From: Prochlorococcus sp. AG-459-B06
GTDB lineage: Bacteria > Cyanobacteriota > Cyanobacteriia > PCC-6307 > Cyanobiaceae
DNA: 64,000 nt
Assembly: GCA_003209475.1 (NCBI GenBank)
Contig: QCQY01000002.1
Coordinates: 1-64,000, forward strand
Direction of reading: 5' to 3'
Both the position numbers and the translations under genes were made by a program. Position 1 is the first letter of the stretch. Each line of letters begins with the position of its first letter. The notes beneath the pieces were generated by a model. The model had not been told where the DNA came from and made no database searches. It worked only from the letters and a program-made list of their open reading frames with translations. Below are positions 1 through 10,471 of this stretch, one piece after another.

Positions 1-2
1 AA

Positions 3-722
3 CAATATTTAATGCCTGGAGAAACTTTGGATCTTGTTAATGAGAGCACAAACTCAAAAGCCAATGTAAAATTAGTCGATTTTTCTATAGAACGAGAAAG
101 TGATGGTGTACCCAAACAGTTTATTTCAAAATTAAATTTTTCTTCTGAAGATCTAAATCTTAATGAAATAAAAACCACTAAAGTTAATCACCCAATCAGG
201 TTTAAAGGATTAACTATTTATCAAGCAGATTGGGCAATATCAAATGTTGTTTTAGAAATAGACAATATCCTTTATCAATTGCAACTAAAGGAGATTCCCG
301 AAATCGGTAATCAAGTTTGGGGAGTTTTAATTGAATTAGGCTCGGAGACAAAAAAAAATTTCCTTTTAACAATAAATAATGAAAATGGTCCACTTAAAAT
401 TTCGAATATAGAAAATTTTTCCGGGAATAATCTCTATATAAATGACAATCCTTTAGAAGTTAATTCTTCAAAAGTATCTCTGAAAAAAATAATCCCCAGC
501 AGTGGTTTAATAATTAAAAATGATCCGTCTATACCATTTATTTACTTTTCTTTTATTTTAATAATTTTTGGAACAATAATTAGTCTTATACCAACTAACC
601 AATTATGGATTCTGGTAAATAAAGAATCACAAAAGTTATCTATTGGAGGCCTTAGTAATAAAAATCTAGTTGGTTTCAAAAAAGAATTTTTTAAATTATC
701 AGAAGAAATAAAAAAATTTTAA
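3..722 (+). CDS. ccs1: Cytochrome c biogenesis protein Ccs1/ResB, C-terminal part (5' partial)
   Basis: The frame is open from the left window edge, so the ATG at position 12 is probably internal and only the C-terminal half is seen. The segment with [11 protein letters not shown] and the hydrophobic stretch near the end ([20 protein letters not shown]) match the ResB/Ccs1 family. In cyanobacteria and chloroplasts this membrane protein works with CcsA in System II to deliver haem to c-type apocytochromes on the lumenal side. Full-length relatives have about 430 residues; roughly 240 are present here. The stop overlaps the convergent queF stop by 4 bp. Family assignment is fairly secure; the start lies outside the window. 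Confidence 0.8.
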   Translation, partial: QYLMPGETLDLVNESTNSKANVKLVDFSIERESDGVPKQFISKLNFSSEDLNLNEIKTTKVNHPIRFKGLTIYQADWAISNVVLEIDNILYQLQLKEIPEIGNQVWGVLIELGSETKKNFLLTINNENGPLKISNIENFSGNNLYINDNPLEVNSSKVSLKKIIPSSGLIIKNDPSIPFIYFSFILIIFGTIISLIPTNQLWILVNKESQKLSIGGLSNKNLVGFKKEFFKLSEEIKKF

Positions 723-728
723 TTTCTT
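703..728. terminator. AT-rich inverted repeat at the ccs1/queF convergent ends
   Basis: AAGAAAT (703-709) and ATTTCTT (722-728) are complementary, and the inner A and T runs can extend the pairing to about 12 bp with one mismatch. The element spans both stop codons of two converging genes, where a bidirectional terminator would sit. The stem is almost purely A-U, so strength is doubtful. Confidence 0.25.
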
Positions 729-1129
729 TTCTGCCCACTAAAAATATCTAACTGCATAGAAACATTCCCTCTGGGGTTAAATGCAGCGTTTAAATGTATC
801 CAGTGAGGTGAACCTTCGTTCACTAAATCATCCATAATTCTATTCACAACTTCCTCATGTGATATTTTTATATCTCTAAAATTATTAATATAAAGCTTTA
901 AAGACTTCAACTCATAGACTCTCAAATTAGGTTGATAAATAATATTTAGCTTCGCAAAATCTGGATAACCAGAAAAGGGACATTTACATGTAAATTCAGG
1001 TAACTGAATAGAAATTTCATAAATTCTTTTCTTGTTTGGATTATCGAAACAAATTATTTTTGATTCTTCAATAATTCTTTCACCATATAGCGGTCTTTGA
1101 GTCGAATCTTCTAATTTGGCTGTACTCAT
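719..1129 (-). CDS. queF: NADPH-dependent 7-cyano-7-deazaguanine reductase QueF
   Basis: QueF reduces the nitrile of preQ0 to the amine preQ1, the last free-base step before queuosine is inserted into tRNA. At 136 residues it is the short, unimodular type. The catalytic cysteine is Cys50 and the acid Asp57, within [12 protein letters not shown]. The QueF signature [15 protein letters not shown] (residues 72-86) and the [15 protein letters not shown] segment follow. It is transcribed leftward, convergent to ccs1, and no other queuosine gene is visible nearby. Confidence 0.93.
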   Translation of the reverse strand: MSTAKLEDSTQRPLYGERIIEESKIICFDNPNKKRIYEISIQLPEFTCKCPFSGYPDFAKLNIIYQPNLRVYELKSLKLYINNFRDIKISHEEVVNRIMDDLVNEGSPHWIHLNAAFNPRGNVSMQLDIFSGQKRN

Positions 1130-1252
1130 TTTTAGTAGAACTTTTTTACTAAACCTATATAAAAACTATATATAAAGATAAAAATTCGCAAAAATATCAA
1201 GAAATCTAAGTATTACAATTGACTAAGTCAAAAGCTATTAAATCTTATTTTT

Positions 1253-1296
1253 GTATCAATTACAACATTCATAATGACGACCAAAAGGGTTATATG
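1253..1296 (+). promoter_or_regulatory. Candidate NtcA-type site upstream of the glnB unit
   Basis: GTA (1253-1255), eight bases, then AAC (1264-1266) matches the NtcA consensus GTA-N8-TAC at five of six positions. About 23 bp downstream lies TATATG (1291-1296), a weak -10-like hexamer, giving the spacing of NtcA-activated class II promoters. PII genes are often under NtcA control in cyanobacteria. The match is imperfect and AT-rich DNA gives chance hits, so this is only a candidate. Confidence 0.3.
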
Positions 1297-1318
1297 TGTT
1301 TAGTTCAATGAAAAATTA

Positions 1319-1564
1319 ATGGACATTTGTTTGATAACTATCGATAACAACTTAAATAAATCCCTTCAACCAAAAAGCGCAATTGGAATGTTATGGCTTC
1401 AAACACACTTTGAGAATGATCAGTGGGAAGCTTTATCAAATAGTACAGTAATAATTTCTGAAGAAAATTCCCAACTATTAATTGAAGACGCCACGAATGC
1501 AGGCCTTAATATTGAATGTTTTTCTGATATTTCAATGTTGGATGTTTTCCCAAAAAACAATTAA
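1319..1564 (+). CDS. Small conserved-type hypothetical protein upstream of glnB
   Basis: This 81-residue soluble protein has no signal peptide or membrane segment, and I do not recognise a domain. It begins MDICLITIDNNLNKSL and carries a WLQTHFENDQW segment and an acidic C-terminal third. It starts with ATG at the end of the only sizeable upstream gap and ends 24 bp before glnB on the same strand, so the two are probably co-transcribed. That placement hints at a link to nitrogen signalling but is not evidence of function. Codon use looks like its neighbours, which supports a real gene. Confidence 0.65.
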   Translation: MDICLITIDNNLNKSLQPKSAIGMLWLQTHFENDQWEALSNSTVIISEENSQLLIEDATNAGLNIECFSDISMLDVFPKNN

Positions 1565-1928
<364 letters not shown>

Positions 1929-1939
<11 letters not shown>

Positions 1940-2741
1940 CTTTTACTAAATTTTGTATATATTCACTATTAATCCTTCTATTTGATTGACTTCCTAAGGT
2001 CATCCAAGCTAAATATTCATGATTTCCAGCAGGACCTACTAGAGGAGAAGCTATCAAATTCTTTATATTCCATTGGAAATTCTTAGCAGCATAAATAACA
2101 GATTCTAAAGCCTCAATATGGAATTTAGGATTGCGAACAACACCGCCTTTACTGACTTTATCTTTACCCACCTCAAATTGGGGTTTAATTAAAAATATTC
2201 CCTCAATACAATCACCTTCTAATAAATTACAAATAGATTTAAAAACTAACTTTAATGAAATAAAAGACAAATCAGCAACCACAAAATTTGGTAATTCATT
2301 ACCTCTAGATAAAAGATCATTAGGTTTTAAATTTCGAATATTAGTTCGTTCAAAAAGTATGACTTTTGGGTTATTTCTAATCTTCCATGCAGTTTGTCCA
2401 TAACCAACATCTATCCCATAAACTAACTTTGCTCCTTGTTGCAATAAGCAATCAGTAAATCCCCCAGTTGAGATTCCTGCATCAATACATATTTTATCTT
2501 TTACTTTAATTTCAAGTTTATTAAATGCCTCCAATAATTTTTCGCCGCCCCTTGATACAAACATAGGTTCTGAATCAATAAAAAATTCAGATCCAATTAA
2601 TACTTGTTGTCCAGGTTTATCCCATACTTTTCCATTAACATCTCTAACCTTGCCCGCAAGAATTAAACCTTGGGCTTTTTGACGAGTTTCACATAAACCA
2701 CTTTTCAGAAGATAAAGGTCTAATCTACTTTTTTTAATCAT
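1929..2741 (-). CDS. tlyA: TlyA-family rRNA methyltransferase (S4 domain plus FtsJ-like domain)
   Basis: TlyA enzymes add 2'-O-methyl groups to cytidines in 16S and 23S rRNA; older annotations call them hemolysin A. Residues 1-65 form an S4 RNA-binding domain (SRLDLYLLKSGLCETRQKA). The SAM-binding motif DAGISTGGFTDCLL is at residues 87-100, and VADLSFISL and LIKPQFEVGK follow as the FtsJ-type catalytic segments. The 270-residue length is normal. It ends 1 bp past glnB in convergent orientation. Family is clear; the exact target nucleotide is not shown by sequence. Confidence 0.88.
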
Positions 2742-3025
2742 CTATTAATCAATAAAAAAAGATTGAATAATGAACTTCTACAAGATTAAGATCCAAATTC
2801 TTTAATACCTTCCAATTTTAAATTAGAACTAAAAAATTACCCATTATTAACGAAAGGAATAAATGCAACTATTTTAATATTTAAGCTTTCTTAATTAGCC
2901 AAAAGAATGTTTCATAAAAAAATAATACCCAGGTAAATATGTGTTCAATGGCAAGTACATCTTTAAGGTATAGAGCAATAATTCGATTTTGGTTATAAAG
3001 TTTAAATTGATAATTAATAAAAATT

Positions 3026-4321
3026 GTGATCGAGCGTTACACATTACCCGAAATGGGGAAAATCTGGACTGATAGCGCAAAATTCCAGAGTTGGCTTAAG
3101 GTTGAAATCGCTGCATGTGAAGCAAATTTTTCTCTGGGAAAAATTCCTGAGAATGCCATGAAAGAGATACTTTCAAATGCAAAGTTTGATGAATCTAGAA
3201 TTACAGAAATTGAGAAAGAAGTTAAACATGATGTCATAGCATTTCTTACAAGCGTTAATGAATTTGTGGGAGATTCTGGAAGATATATACATGTTGGCAT
3301 GACCAGTAGTGATGTACTTGATACTGGCTTATCTCTTCAGCTAAAAGATTCTTGCGAATTGTTATTAGAAGAAATTGAGCACCTAGAAAATGAAGTCAGA
3401 TTATTAGCAAGGAAGCATAAAAATACATTAATGATTGGCAGATCTCATGCAATTCATGGGGAGCCAATTTCCTTCGGTTTTAAACTTGCTGGATGGTTAG
3501 CAGAAGTAATAAGGAACAAAAAAAGATTGTTAACACTGAAAGAATCTATAGCAATTGGACAAATTAGTGGTGCAATGGGAACTTACGCTAATACAAATCC
3601 CAAAGTAGAACAAATAACTTGTGATTTACTCGGCTTAAAACCAGATACAGCAAGTACGCAGATTATATCGAGAGACAGACATGCAGAATATGTTCAAACT
3701 ATTGCACTAGTTGGCGCTTCTTTAGATAGATTTGCAACTGAAATAAGAAATTTACAAAGAACTGATGTTTTAGAAGTTGAGGAAGGCTTTACAAAAGGGC
3801 AAAAAGGAAGTTCTGCCATGCCTCATAAAAGAAATCCTATTCGAAGTGAAAGAGTAAGCGGTTTAGCAAGAATTTTGAGAAGTTACGTTTTAACAGCACT
3901 GGAAAATGTTCCACTTTGGCATGAAAGAGATATAAGCCATAGTTCAAATGAACGTATCATGTTACCTGACGTATCAATCTGTTTGCATTTTATGCTCAGG
4001 GAAATGAAAGATATAGTATGCAATTTGGAAGTTTATCCAAAAAATATGCTCAAAAATTTAAATATATATGGTGGTGTAATCTTTAGTCAGAAAGTTTTAC
4101 TTTTACTTGTAGATAAGGGGATGTCTAGAGAAAAGGCTTATAGCCTAGTCCAAAAAAATGCGCATAAGGCGTGGAATACTGAGAATGGGAATTTCAAACA
4201 AAATATAGAGAGAGATAATGAAATAATGGATTTAATTGATCAAAGTGACTTAGAAGAATGTTTTAATCCTTCAATTCATCTGAATAATTTAAGTGTAATA
4301 TGGGAGAAGTTAGGTATCTAG
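3026..4321 (+). CDS. purB: Adenylosuccinate lyase
   Basis: PurB catalyses two fumarate-releasing steps of purine synthesis: SAICAR to AICAR, and adenylosuccinate to AMP. The 431-residue protein starts at a GTG (MIERYTLPEMGKIW). The superfamily signature GSSAMPHKRNPI, with the catalytic serine loop, lies near residues 261-272, and the histidine segments TSSDVLDTG and GRSHAIHGEP are upstream of it. The 284-bp gap before it, shared with divergent tlyA, holds no gene I can support. fumC follows 48 bp downstream and belongs to the same lyase superfamily. Confidence 0.96.
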   Translation: MIERYTLPEMGKIWTDSAKFQSWLKVEIAACEANFSLGKIPENAMKEILSNAKFDESRITEIEKEVKHDVIAFLTSVNEFVGDSGRYIHVGMTSSDVLDTGLSLQLKDSCELLLEEIEHLENEVRLLARKHKNTLMIGRSHAIHGEPISFGFKLAGWLAEVIRNKKRLLTLKESIAIGQISGAMGTYANTNPKVEQITCDLLGLKPDTASTQIISRDRHAEYVQTIALVGASLDRFATEIRNLQRTDVLEVEEGFTKGQKGSSAMPHKRNPIRSERVSGLARILRSYVLTALENVPLWHERDISHSSNERIMLPDVSICLHFMLREMKDIVCNLEVYPKNMLKNLNIYGGVIFSQKVLLLLVDKGMSREKAYSLVQKNAHKAWNTENGNFKQNIERDNEIMDLIDQSDLEECFNPSIHLNNLSVIWEKLGI

Positions 4322-4326
4322 GATTA

Positions 4327-4362
4327 CTGAAAACCTTATCTAAGTTAAACCAGTGTTTTCAG
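4327..4362 (+). repeat. 8-bp inverted repeat between purB and fumC
   Basis: CTGAAAAC (4327-4334) and GTTTTCAG (4355-4362) are perfectly complementary with a 20-nt loop. The right arm ends at the edge of the fumC ribosome-binding site (AGAGGAATA before the ATG at 4370). It could be a weak terminator of purB or a hairpin affecting fumC translation. There is no U-run after it. Confidence 0.3.
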
Positions 4363-4369
4363 AGGAATA

Positions 4370-5755
4370 ATGACAAAAAACTTTAGGATTGAAAAAGATA
4401 GTATGGGAACTGTAGAGGTTCCCATTGAAGCCTTGTGGGGCGCTCAAACACAAAGATCTATAATAAATTTTTCTATTGGAGAAGAATTAATTCCAATAGA
4501 GTTAATTTATTCACTCACCCTCATAAAAAAAGCTGCTTCAATTGCTAATTTCAATTTAGGCTTAATAGATAAAAGAAAGAAAGATTTGATTGTAGAGGCA
4601 TGTACAGAAATACTTGATGGGCTTCATGATTCACAATTTCCCTTAAAGGTTTGGCAAACAGGTAGTGGCACACAAACAAATATGAATATAAATGAGGTAA
4701 TTTCAAATATTGCATCATTAAAAACAAATTCAGAGCTTGGTAGTCATCAACCAATTCATCCCAATGATGATGTAAATAAATCTCAGTCAACTAATGATAC
4801 TTTTCCTGCTGCTATTCAAATATCTGTAGTTAATGAAATAATCAAAAATTTAGTTCCCACGATAAGAGAACTTACTAAGATCCTTGATAAAAAAAGTAAA
4901 GAATGGAAAGACCTTATAAAAATAGGAAGAACACATTTTCAAGATGCAGTGCCCCTTACTTTTGGGCAAGAAATATCAGGATGGTCAGAGCAACTTAAAG
5001 ATGCTGAGAATGCAATTATTATTAGTCTGAATGAATTATATTTCTTACCTCTGGGAGGAACTGCAGTTGGAACAGGCATTAATTGTCCAAAAGGATTTTG
5101 TGAAGAGTCTATAAAATTAATTTCCGATGATACTAATCTAATGTTTTATAAATCAAAAAATAATTTTTCTATCATGGCCTCGCATGATCGCCTAGCTCAA
5201 GTAATGAGTCAGATAAAAATATTAGCAGGTGCATTATTTAAAATTTCAAATGATATAAAAATTCTATCTTCAGGACCAAGGTCAGGAATATATGAATTGA
5301 TTATCCCTCAAAATGAACCTGGAAGTTCTATCATGCCGGGCAAAGTGAATCCGACTCAATGCGAAGCCCTATCAATGGTTTGCACTCAGATAATGGGTCT
5401 TGAATATGCAGTTTCAATAGCAAATTCTAGCGGTACTTTGCAGATGAATGAATATAAGCCTCTGATTGGATTCAATATTCTTACAAGTTTAAAATTACTT
5501 AAAAATGCAATAGAAAACTTCAGAATAAAATTAGTAAATGGGATGAAACCTAATCAAAAGAAAATGCAGTTTAATTTAGAAAATTCACTAATGTTGGTTA
5601 CAGCCATTGTGCCAAAAGTTGGTTATGAAAAAGCAGCTGAAATTGCAAACCTTGCCTTCAAAGAATCATTAAATTTAAAAGAGGCAACGCTTAAATTAGG
5701 TTATTTAAACGAAGATGAATTTGATGAAGCGATGAATATTAATTCAATGATTTGA
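4370..5755 (+). CDS. fumC: Fumarate hydratase class II
   Basis: FumC interconverts fumarate and malate without an iron-sulfur cluster. The 461-residue length is standard for the homotetrameric class II enzyme. The signature GSSIMPGKVNPTQCEA lies at about residues 318-333. The other active-site segments are GSGTQTNMNINEV, HPNDDVNKSQSTNDTFP and GRTHFQDAVPLTFGQE. A clear GAGGA ribosome-binding site precedes the ATG. It lies downstream of purB, which also makes fumarate, and could draw on that product. Confidence 0.96.
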   Translation: MTKNFRIEKDSMGTVEVPIEALWGAQTQRSIINFSIGEELIPIELIYSLTLIKKAASIANFNLGLIDKRKKDLIVEACTEILDGLHDSQFPLKVWQTGSGTQTNMNINEVISNIASLKTNSELGSHQPIHPNDDVNKSQSTNDTFPAAIQISVVNEIIKNLVPTIRELTKILDKKSKEWKDLIKIGRTHFQDAVPLTFGQEISGWSEQLKDAENAIIISLNELYFLPLGGTAVGTGINCPKGFCEESIKLISDDTNLMFYKSKNNFSIMASHDRLAQVMSQIKILAGALFKISNDIKILSSGPRSGIYELIIPQNEPGSSIMPGKVNPTQCEALSMVCTQIMGLEYAVSIANSSGTLQMNEYKPLIGFNILTSLKLLKNAIENFRIKLVNGMKPNQKKMQFNLENSLMLVTAIVPKVGYEKAAEIANLAFKESLNLKEATLKLGYLNEDEFDEAMNINSMI

Positions 5756-5763
5756 TTAAAAAT

Positions 5764-8490
5764 TTATGAATTATTGTCAATTCTTTCTGTTGCAGGGTTA
5801 ATATTTTCAGAGACTTTTATAAGATCATTAGATTCAGTAACAGGAAATCGATTAATAGCTTTTAATGCTAGCCTTGCTTTGCTTTTTAATTTATTACTAA
5901 CACCAATACAGTATTGCACTTGAGAAAGGACATCTATTGATCTTCTAATAATCCTCACTACATCACCTTCGTCTAATGAAGTATTAAAAACCAAATCTTT
6001 CCATTTTTTTCCCCTTGCCCATTCTGAAATAATTCCAGTCAACTCTTTTTCTAAATAAATAGGAATTTCAATATGAAACTTATTTTGTTGAGAAGAGACT
6101 AATTTTCTTAAACCTTCTAATTCATTAAAAACATCTATTACCTTTAAAGAAGGCTTGAAATTACTCCAAAGATTAGGCCTCCTTACATCAACACATATAG
6201 CTTGAATAATTGCAGCTAACTCAGGAGGATCTAAATCGTCCAAATAACCACTGACTAAAACAAGACCAATCCATAATTCATTTTCACTTCTTATTGCACC
6301 AACTGTTTGTCCAACTTCTGTCAATTCCAAATCATTTAAACAACCAAAGTGATTCAAAATTTTCATCAAATCGGTAAAAGTTCTCCAGTTATGATTTTCT
6401 TTATCATCAAGAAGTTTTTTTCTCAGATTTATTTCTTGTTCAACATCAACAATTTTTTTTCTATATTTCTTTAATTTCCTGGAGTCTCCAAATCTATGTG
6501 AGGGATGATCAGTGACTATTTCTTCTAAATTATTAATTTGCTGCTGTTGTGCCATAACTTCCGTTGTTAGATCATATTGTGGAGTTTGTAAATCATTTTT
6601 TTTAGAAACTTCTAAAATTCGATCCGCAAAACATTGCGACATATCATCTCCCCTAACAACCTCTCCAGAAAAATACATTTTTGGTGATTCAAGTCCTAAG
6701 ACATCAATTGCATCCAAATCATTAAAAATACTTACTATGTATGAGGGTTTTATAAGGATAAATAAATTATCAATTGTCAAACACAATAGACTCTTAATTT
6801 TTTGAGATTCATATATTTTCTTAAAAATCAATCCTGGAACAATTTTTCTTTTAATTTGAGGTGCTTTGATTGAAATTAAGCTTCCATCTTTAATATATGG
6901 GAGTGCATTAGTGATCTCTTCTGATAGTTTTTCTGCCGCTTGTTTTTCTAAAATTTTCAAGAGTCTTCTCTCTTCTTTAAGACGATTATTTAACTTTTCG
7001 TAGTTATCAAAATCTTTCCATGAAACCTTAGATGTAATTTTTTTTAATTCAATTAAATCCTTATTTAAATTTTCAAGAATTTCATTCTCACCAGAGGATT
7101 CACCTAAATATAAAAAACTACCAAAACTTCTTTTAATTAATTCTTTAGACTTCTCTAAAGTATAACTTTGTAAAAGATTAAGTACCATTCCATAGCTAGG
7201 AGTGAATTGACTCTCTAAAGAATTTGGTTTGCTGATAGCCAGTGCACTTGCTTCTTTGGCACCTTCAAATCTTGTTTGTAATGTAACAACATATCCTTGG
7301 GTATCTTTTCCTCTTCTTCCAGCTCTTCCTGACATTTGCAAAAATTCACTGCTAAACAATAATCTATGCCCATCTTCTGTCCTTTTTGATAAAGAAGAAA
7401 TCACAGTGGTTCTTGCGGGCATATTAATTCCTGCAGCTAGAGTTTCAGTTGCAAAAACAACTTTTATCAAACCTTGCTGAAATAATTCCTCGACCAATTC
7501 TTTCCATGCAGGCAATAATCCAGCATGATGAGATGCAATACCGCGTTTTAATGCCTCGCATTGAGATTTATCTTTAATTGCCTCTTGATTATTTTTAAGA
7601 TAAACATCTAATTTTTGGGATATTAAATTTGCCTCTGAATAACTTACTAAAGTTAAATCTTTTATATTCTCAATAGCCTTATCACATCCTTTTCTACTAA
7701 AAATAAAATAAATAGCTGGCAACATATTTCGTTCAGCTAGTTTCGAGATCACAAAGCCAATTGAGGGAGACTTTGGTTGCATTATCCTTCCCACTTTTGC
7801 TCTCTTTTTCTGCCCTTTAGGAGCTCTCCAAATCTTACAGTTTGGATGAATTCCATTACCCTTATTATTTAAAAGTGGATGGAGGCCTTTAACACTACAA
7901 AAAATAAAATCAAGTGGGACTGGTCTCTTATCACTATTAATTAGTACTGTGGGTCCATGAACTTTTTCTATCCAATTTTGTAGTTGATCTGCATTGGCTA
8001 TTGTTGCTGATAAAGCTATTATTTGAGTTCTTGTAGGGCAATGGATTATGGTTTCCTCCCAAACTGTGCCTCTTTGGGGGTCATTCATGTAATGACATTC
8101 ATCAAGAATCACAGATTCTAAATTTTCTAAGGGATCATCAAATTCATCAAATTCGCCATAAAGCATGTTCCTGAAAATCTCAGTCGTCATAACTAAGATT
8201 GGTGCTTCTCTATTTATACTTATATCGCCAGTTAAAAGACCAACTTTATTCTCACCATATTGACTAGCAAAATCTCTAAACTTTTGGTTTGATAGGGCCT
8301 TTAAAGGTGTTGTATAAAAAACTCTGCTTGCATGAGATAACCCTCTATATATAGCAAATTCACCTATCAATGTTTTACCCGAACCTGTTGGTGCCGTTAA
8401 AACAACAGAATTTCCGCTATTAATAGCTTGTATTGCCTCTAATTGGAAATCATCTAGCGGAAAGGGGAAATATTCCTCTAAATTAAGCAA
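5764..8490 (-). CDS. Ski2/Mtr4-like DExH-box RNA helicase with DSHCT domain
   Basis: This 908-residue protein resembles Ski2/Mtr4 helicases and the chloroplast ISE2 protein, which act in RNA processing or decay. Walker A is APTGSGKT (residues 33-40), the DExH motif is DECH (130-133), and SAT is in ALSATIANADQ. Motif VI reads QMSGRAGRRG near residue 390. The C-terminal part (LECVGLxx-like WARGKKW segment, then SQVQYCIGV) fits a DSHCT domain. TTG is the only standard start codon between the upstream in-frame stop and the first conserved residues. It ends 8 bp past fumC in convergent orientation. The substrate in cyanobacteria is unknown to me. Confidence 0.88.
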   Translation of the reverse strand: MLNLEEYFPFPLDDFQLEAIQAINSGNSVVLTAPTGSGKTLIGEFAIYRGLSHASRVFYTTPLKALSNQKFRDFASQYGENKVGLLTGDISINREAPILVMTTEIFRNMLYGEFDEFDDPLENLESVILDECHYMNDPQRGTVWEETIIHCPTRTQIIALSATIANADQLQNWIEKVHGPTVLINSDKRPVPLDFIFCSVKGLHPLLNNKGNGIHPNCKIWRAPKGQKKRAKVGRIMQPKSPSIGFVISKLAERNMLPAIYFIFSRKGCDKAIENIKDLTLVSYSEANLISQKLDVYLKNNQEAIKDKSQCEALKRGIASHHAGLLPAWKELVEELFQQGLIKVVFATETLAAGINMPARTTVISSLSKRTEDGHRLLFSSEFLQMSGRAGRRGKDTQGYVVTLQTRFEGAKEASALAISKPNSLESQFTPSYGMVLNLLQSYTLEKSKELIKRSFGSFLYLGESSGENEILENLNKDLIELKKITSKVSWKDFDNYEKLNNRLKEERRLLKILEKQAAEKLSEEITNALPYIKDGSLISIKAPQIKRKIVPGLIFKKIYESQKIKSLLCLTIDNLFILIKPSYIVSIFNDLDAIDVLGLESPKMYFSGEVVRGDDMSQCFADRILEVSKKNDLQTPQYDLTTEVMAQQQQINNLEEIVTDHPSHRFGDSRKLKKYRKKIVDVEQEINLRKKLLDDKENHNWRTFTDLMKILNHFGCLNDLELTEVGQTVGAIRSENELWIGLVLVSGYLDDLDPPELAAIIQAICVDVRRPNLWSNFKPSLKVIDVFNELEGLRKLVSSQQNKFHIEIPIYLEKELTGIISEWARGKKWKDLVFNTSLDEGDVVRIIRRSIDVLSQVQYCIGVSNKLKSKARLALKAINRFPVTESNDLIKVSENINPATERIDNNS

Positions 8491-8630
8491 TAATTGTGAT
8501 TGAAGAGATGATGAGTTAACTTCTTAATATATGATCTATATAGATATTAATAAACAAAGGATACCTTGCAAACTTTAATAGTAAATCTAAATCTTTTTAA
8601 TTAAATCTAATATATTTAATTTTTTCCAAA

Positions 8631-9770
8631 ATGAAAAAAATAAAAATTCCAAAAAATAGAATCCGAAAATTAAAAACATTTTCTTTAGGTAAAAAACCAT
8701 TCGAACTTCTAAGTGTAAATTCGCATAATAAAAAACTTATAGACTTATGCAGTAATGATTATTTTGGATTAAGTAGGGACAAGGATTTAATAAAAGCTGC
8801 TTACGAAGTAAGCCTTTTAGAAGGCATTGGTTCAGGAAGCTCTAGGTTTATTACGGGTTCAAGACCAATACATAAATTATTAGAGAAAGAACTTGCCAAG
8901 TGGCTTGATCAACAAAAAGTATTACTTTTCCCAAGCGGATTTCAAGCAAATATAGCCGCTATCCAGGCTTTAGCAAACAGAAATAGTATCGTAATAGCAG
9001 ATAAATTGATCCATAACTCATTATTGGTTGGAGTCAAAGCGGCTCAAGCAAAACTAGTTCGATTTTCACATAATAATTTGAAAGATTTAGAAGATAAAAT
9101 TATTAAATCTCACCCTACAAAAAATTCCATTTTAGTTGTTGTTGAATCTCTTTATAGCATGGAGGGATCAATTGCTCCGCTCAGAGAAATAACAGAAATT
9201 TGCAAGAAAAATAGTGTTCAATTATTAGTTGACGAAGCTCATGCAATTGGGATCTTGGGGCCTGAAGGCAGGGGTTTAAGTTTTAATTGTCGTTCGGATA
9301 TAACTATGATTACTGGAACTTTTGGAAAAGCTTTTGGAAGCGGTGGAGCTTTCATAGCTTCCAATTCAGAAGTTGGTGAATACATTATCCAAACAAGTGG
9401 TGCATTTAGGTACACAACTGCACTTGCTCCATCTTTAGCTGCTGGAGCGCTAGAAGGTTTGAAAAAAATTTTAGAAAATAAAGAATGGGGTAATGATTTA
9501 TTATCTTCTGCGAAGTTATGGAAAAATGAAATTATTAAAAATTTTAGTTTTCCAGTTCAAGGAGATTCTCACATTTTATCAATTATTGTTGGCCAAGAAG
9601 AGAAGGCAATTTATCTTCAAAAATATCTTGAAGAAAATGGGTTTTTAGCAATTGCTATAAGACCTCCAACTGTTCCAGTGGGGCAATCTAGAATCAGAAT
9701 AACAATAAGAAGAAACTTAGATTTTAATCTGCTAAAGAATTTCATTGCAGTATTAAAAGATTTTAAATGA
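8631..9770 (+). CDS. bioF: 8-amino-7-oxononanoate synthase
   Basis: BioF condenses pimeloyl-ACP (or CoA) with L-alanine in the first step of biotin ring assembly. The 379-residue protein is an alpha-oxoamine synthase of PLP fold type I. The PLP lysine is Lys233 in GTFGKAFGSGGAF, and DEAHAIG is the Asp/His cofactor segment. GSGSSRFITGS near the N-terminus is typical of the group. It is the first gene of a five-gene operon; its TGA overlaps the next ATG (ATGA). Later genes in the operon favour BioF over a KBL-type enzyme. Confidence 0.94.
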   Translation: MKKIKIPKNRIRKLKTFSLGKKPFELLSVNSHNKKLIDLCSNDYFGLSRDKDLIKAAYEVSLLEGIGSGSSRFITGSRPIHKLLEKELAKWLDQQKVLLFPSGFQANIAAIQALANRNSIVIADKLIHNSLLVGVKAAQAKLVRFSHNNLKDLEDKIIKSHPTKNSILVVVESLYSMEGSIAPLREITEICKKNSVQLLVDEAHAIGILGPEGRGLSFNCRSDITMITGTFGKAFGSGGAFIASNSEVGEYIIQTSGAFRYTTALAPSLAAGALEGLKKILENKEWGNDLLSSAKLWKNEIIKNFSFPVQGDSHILSIIVGQEEKAIYLQKYLEENGFLAIAIRPPTVPVGQSRIRITIRRNLDFNLLKNFIAVLKDFK

Positions 9771-10471
9771 AACAAATTATTACTCAACACGGGTGGGGAC
9801 TAAATAAACATTTCTGGGATGAACATAAAATTGATTTTTTAAATAATAATTGGCATTGGCAAGATAATGAAAGAGGCTATTTTTCGAAAAATAATTATCA
9901 AGCAAAATGGATTAAAAGCGACTCTAAAAACGAAATCAGAATGACTTTATGCCATTCATATGGTTTTCATCTAATGCAAAAAAAAATTTTAAAAGAAGCA
10001 ACTCATATTGTTCTTATCAATTCTTTTAATAATTTTCTTCCTGTAGGTAATAAGAGAAACTTTATTTTGAGGTCTCTTAAAAGAATGGAAACAAAAATCC
10101 TAAAAGATGAACCTAAGGATATGTTGAAAGAATTTATACATAGATCATTTATGCCTAATGATATAAATAATAGTTTCAAAAATATCTTTTATAAAAGTTT
10201 AGAGAGTTTAAATAAAACTCTTCTTTTAAGTGATTTAAAACAACTTTACATTAATAGAGATTATCCAGTATTTCTAAAAAAAGATTGCAAAATTATTTTT
10301 CTAAAATCAGAAAATGATTTGATTCTTGACAATGAATCACATAATAACTTTTTAGATTCCTTAAATAAAATACTTAATAGGAAGCCAATTTTAATTAAAT
10401 TAGCTCAGCAAGGTCATTGCTTGAATAATTTAAATTTATACGAGGTCTTACTTAATAAATTTAATGATTGA
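9767..10471 (+). CDS. bioK: Probable pimeloyl-ACP methyl ester esterase, BioK type
   Basis: In the biotin pathway an esterase must remove the methyl group that BioC adds. Marine Synechococcus and Prochlorococcus are known to use BioK here in place of BioH or BioG. This 234-residue alpha/beta-hydrolase-like protein has a nucleophile elbow CHSYG with Ser64. A candidate catalytic histidine is His217 (QQGHCLN), and a candidate acid is the Asp in ENDLIL. It sits between bioF and bioC, overlapping both by 4 and 8 bp, which strongly supports the role. The sequence itself is divergent, so the call rests mainly on context. Confidence 0.8.
   Translation: MKQIITQHGWGLNKHFWDEHKIDFLNNNWHWQDNERGYFSKNNYQAKWIKSDSKNEIRMTLCHSYGFHLMQKKILKEATHIVLINSFNNFLPVGNKRNFILRSLKRMETKILKDEPKDMLKEFIHRSFMPNDINNSFKNIFYKSLESLNKTLLLSDLKQLYINRDYPVFLKKDCKIIFLKSENDLILDNESHNNFLDSLNKILNRKPILIKLAQQGHCLNNLNLYEVLLNKFND

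Noticed and set aside
2895..3080. Small leftward frame upstream of purB
   Set aside because: It overlaps the purB start, has no domain or ribosome-binding site, and its composition looks random.
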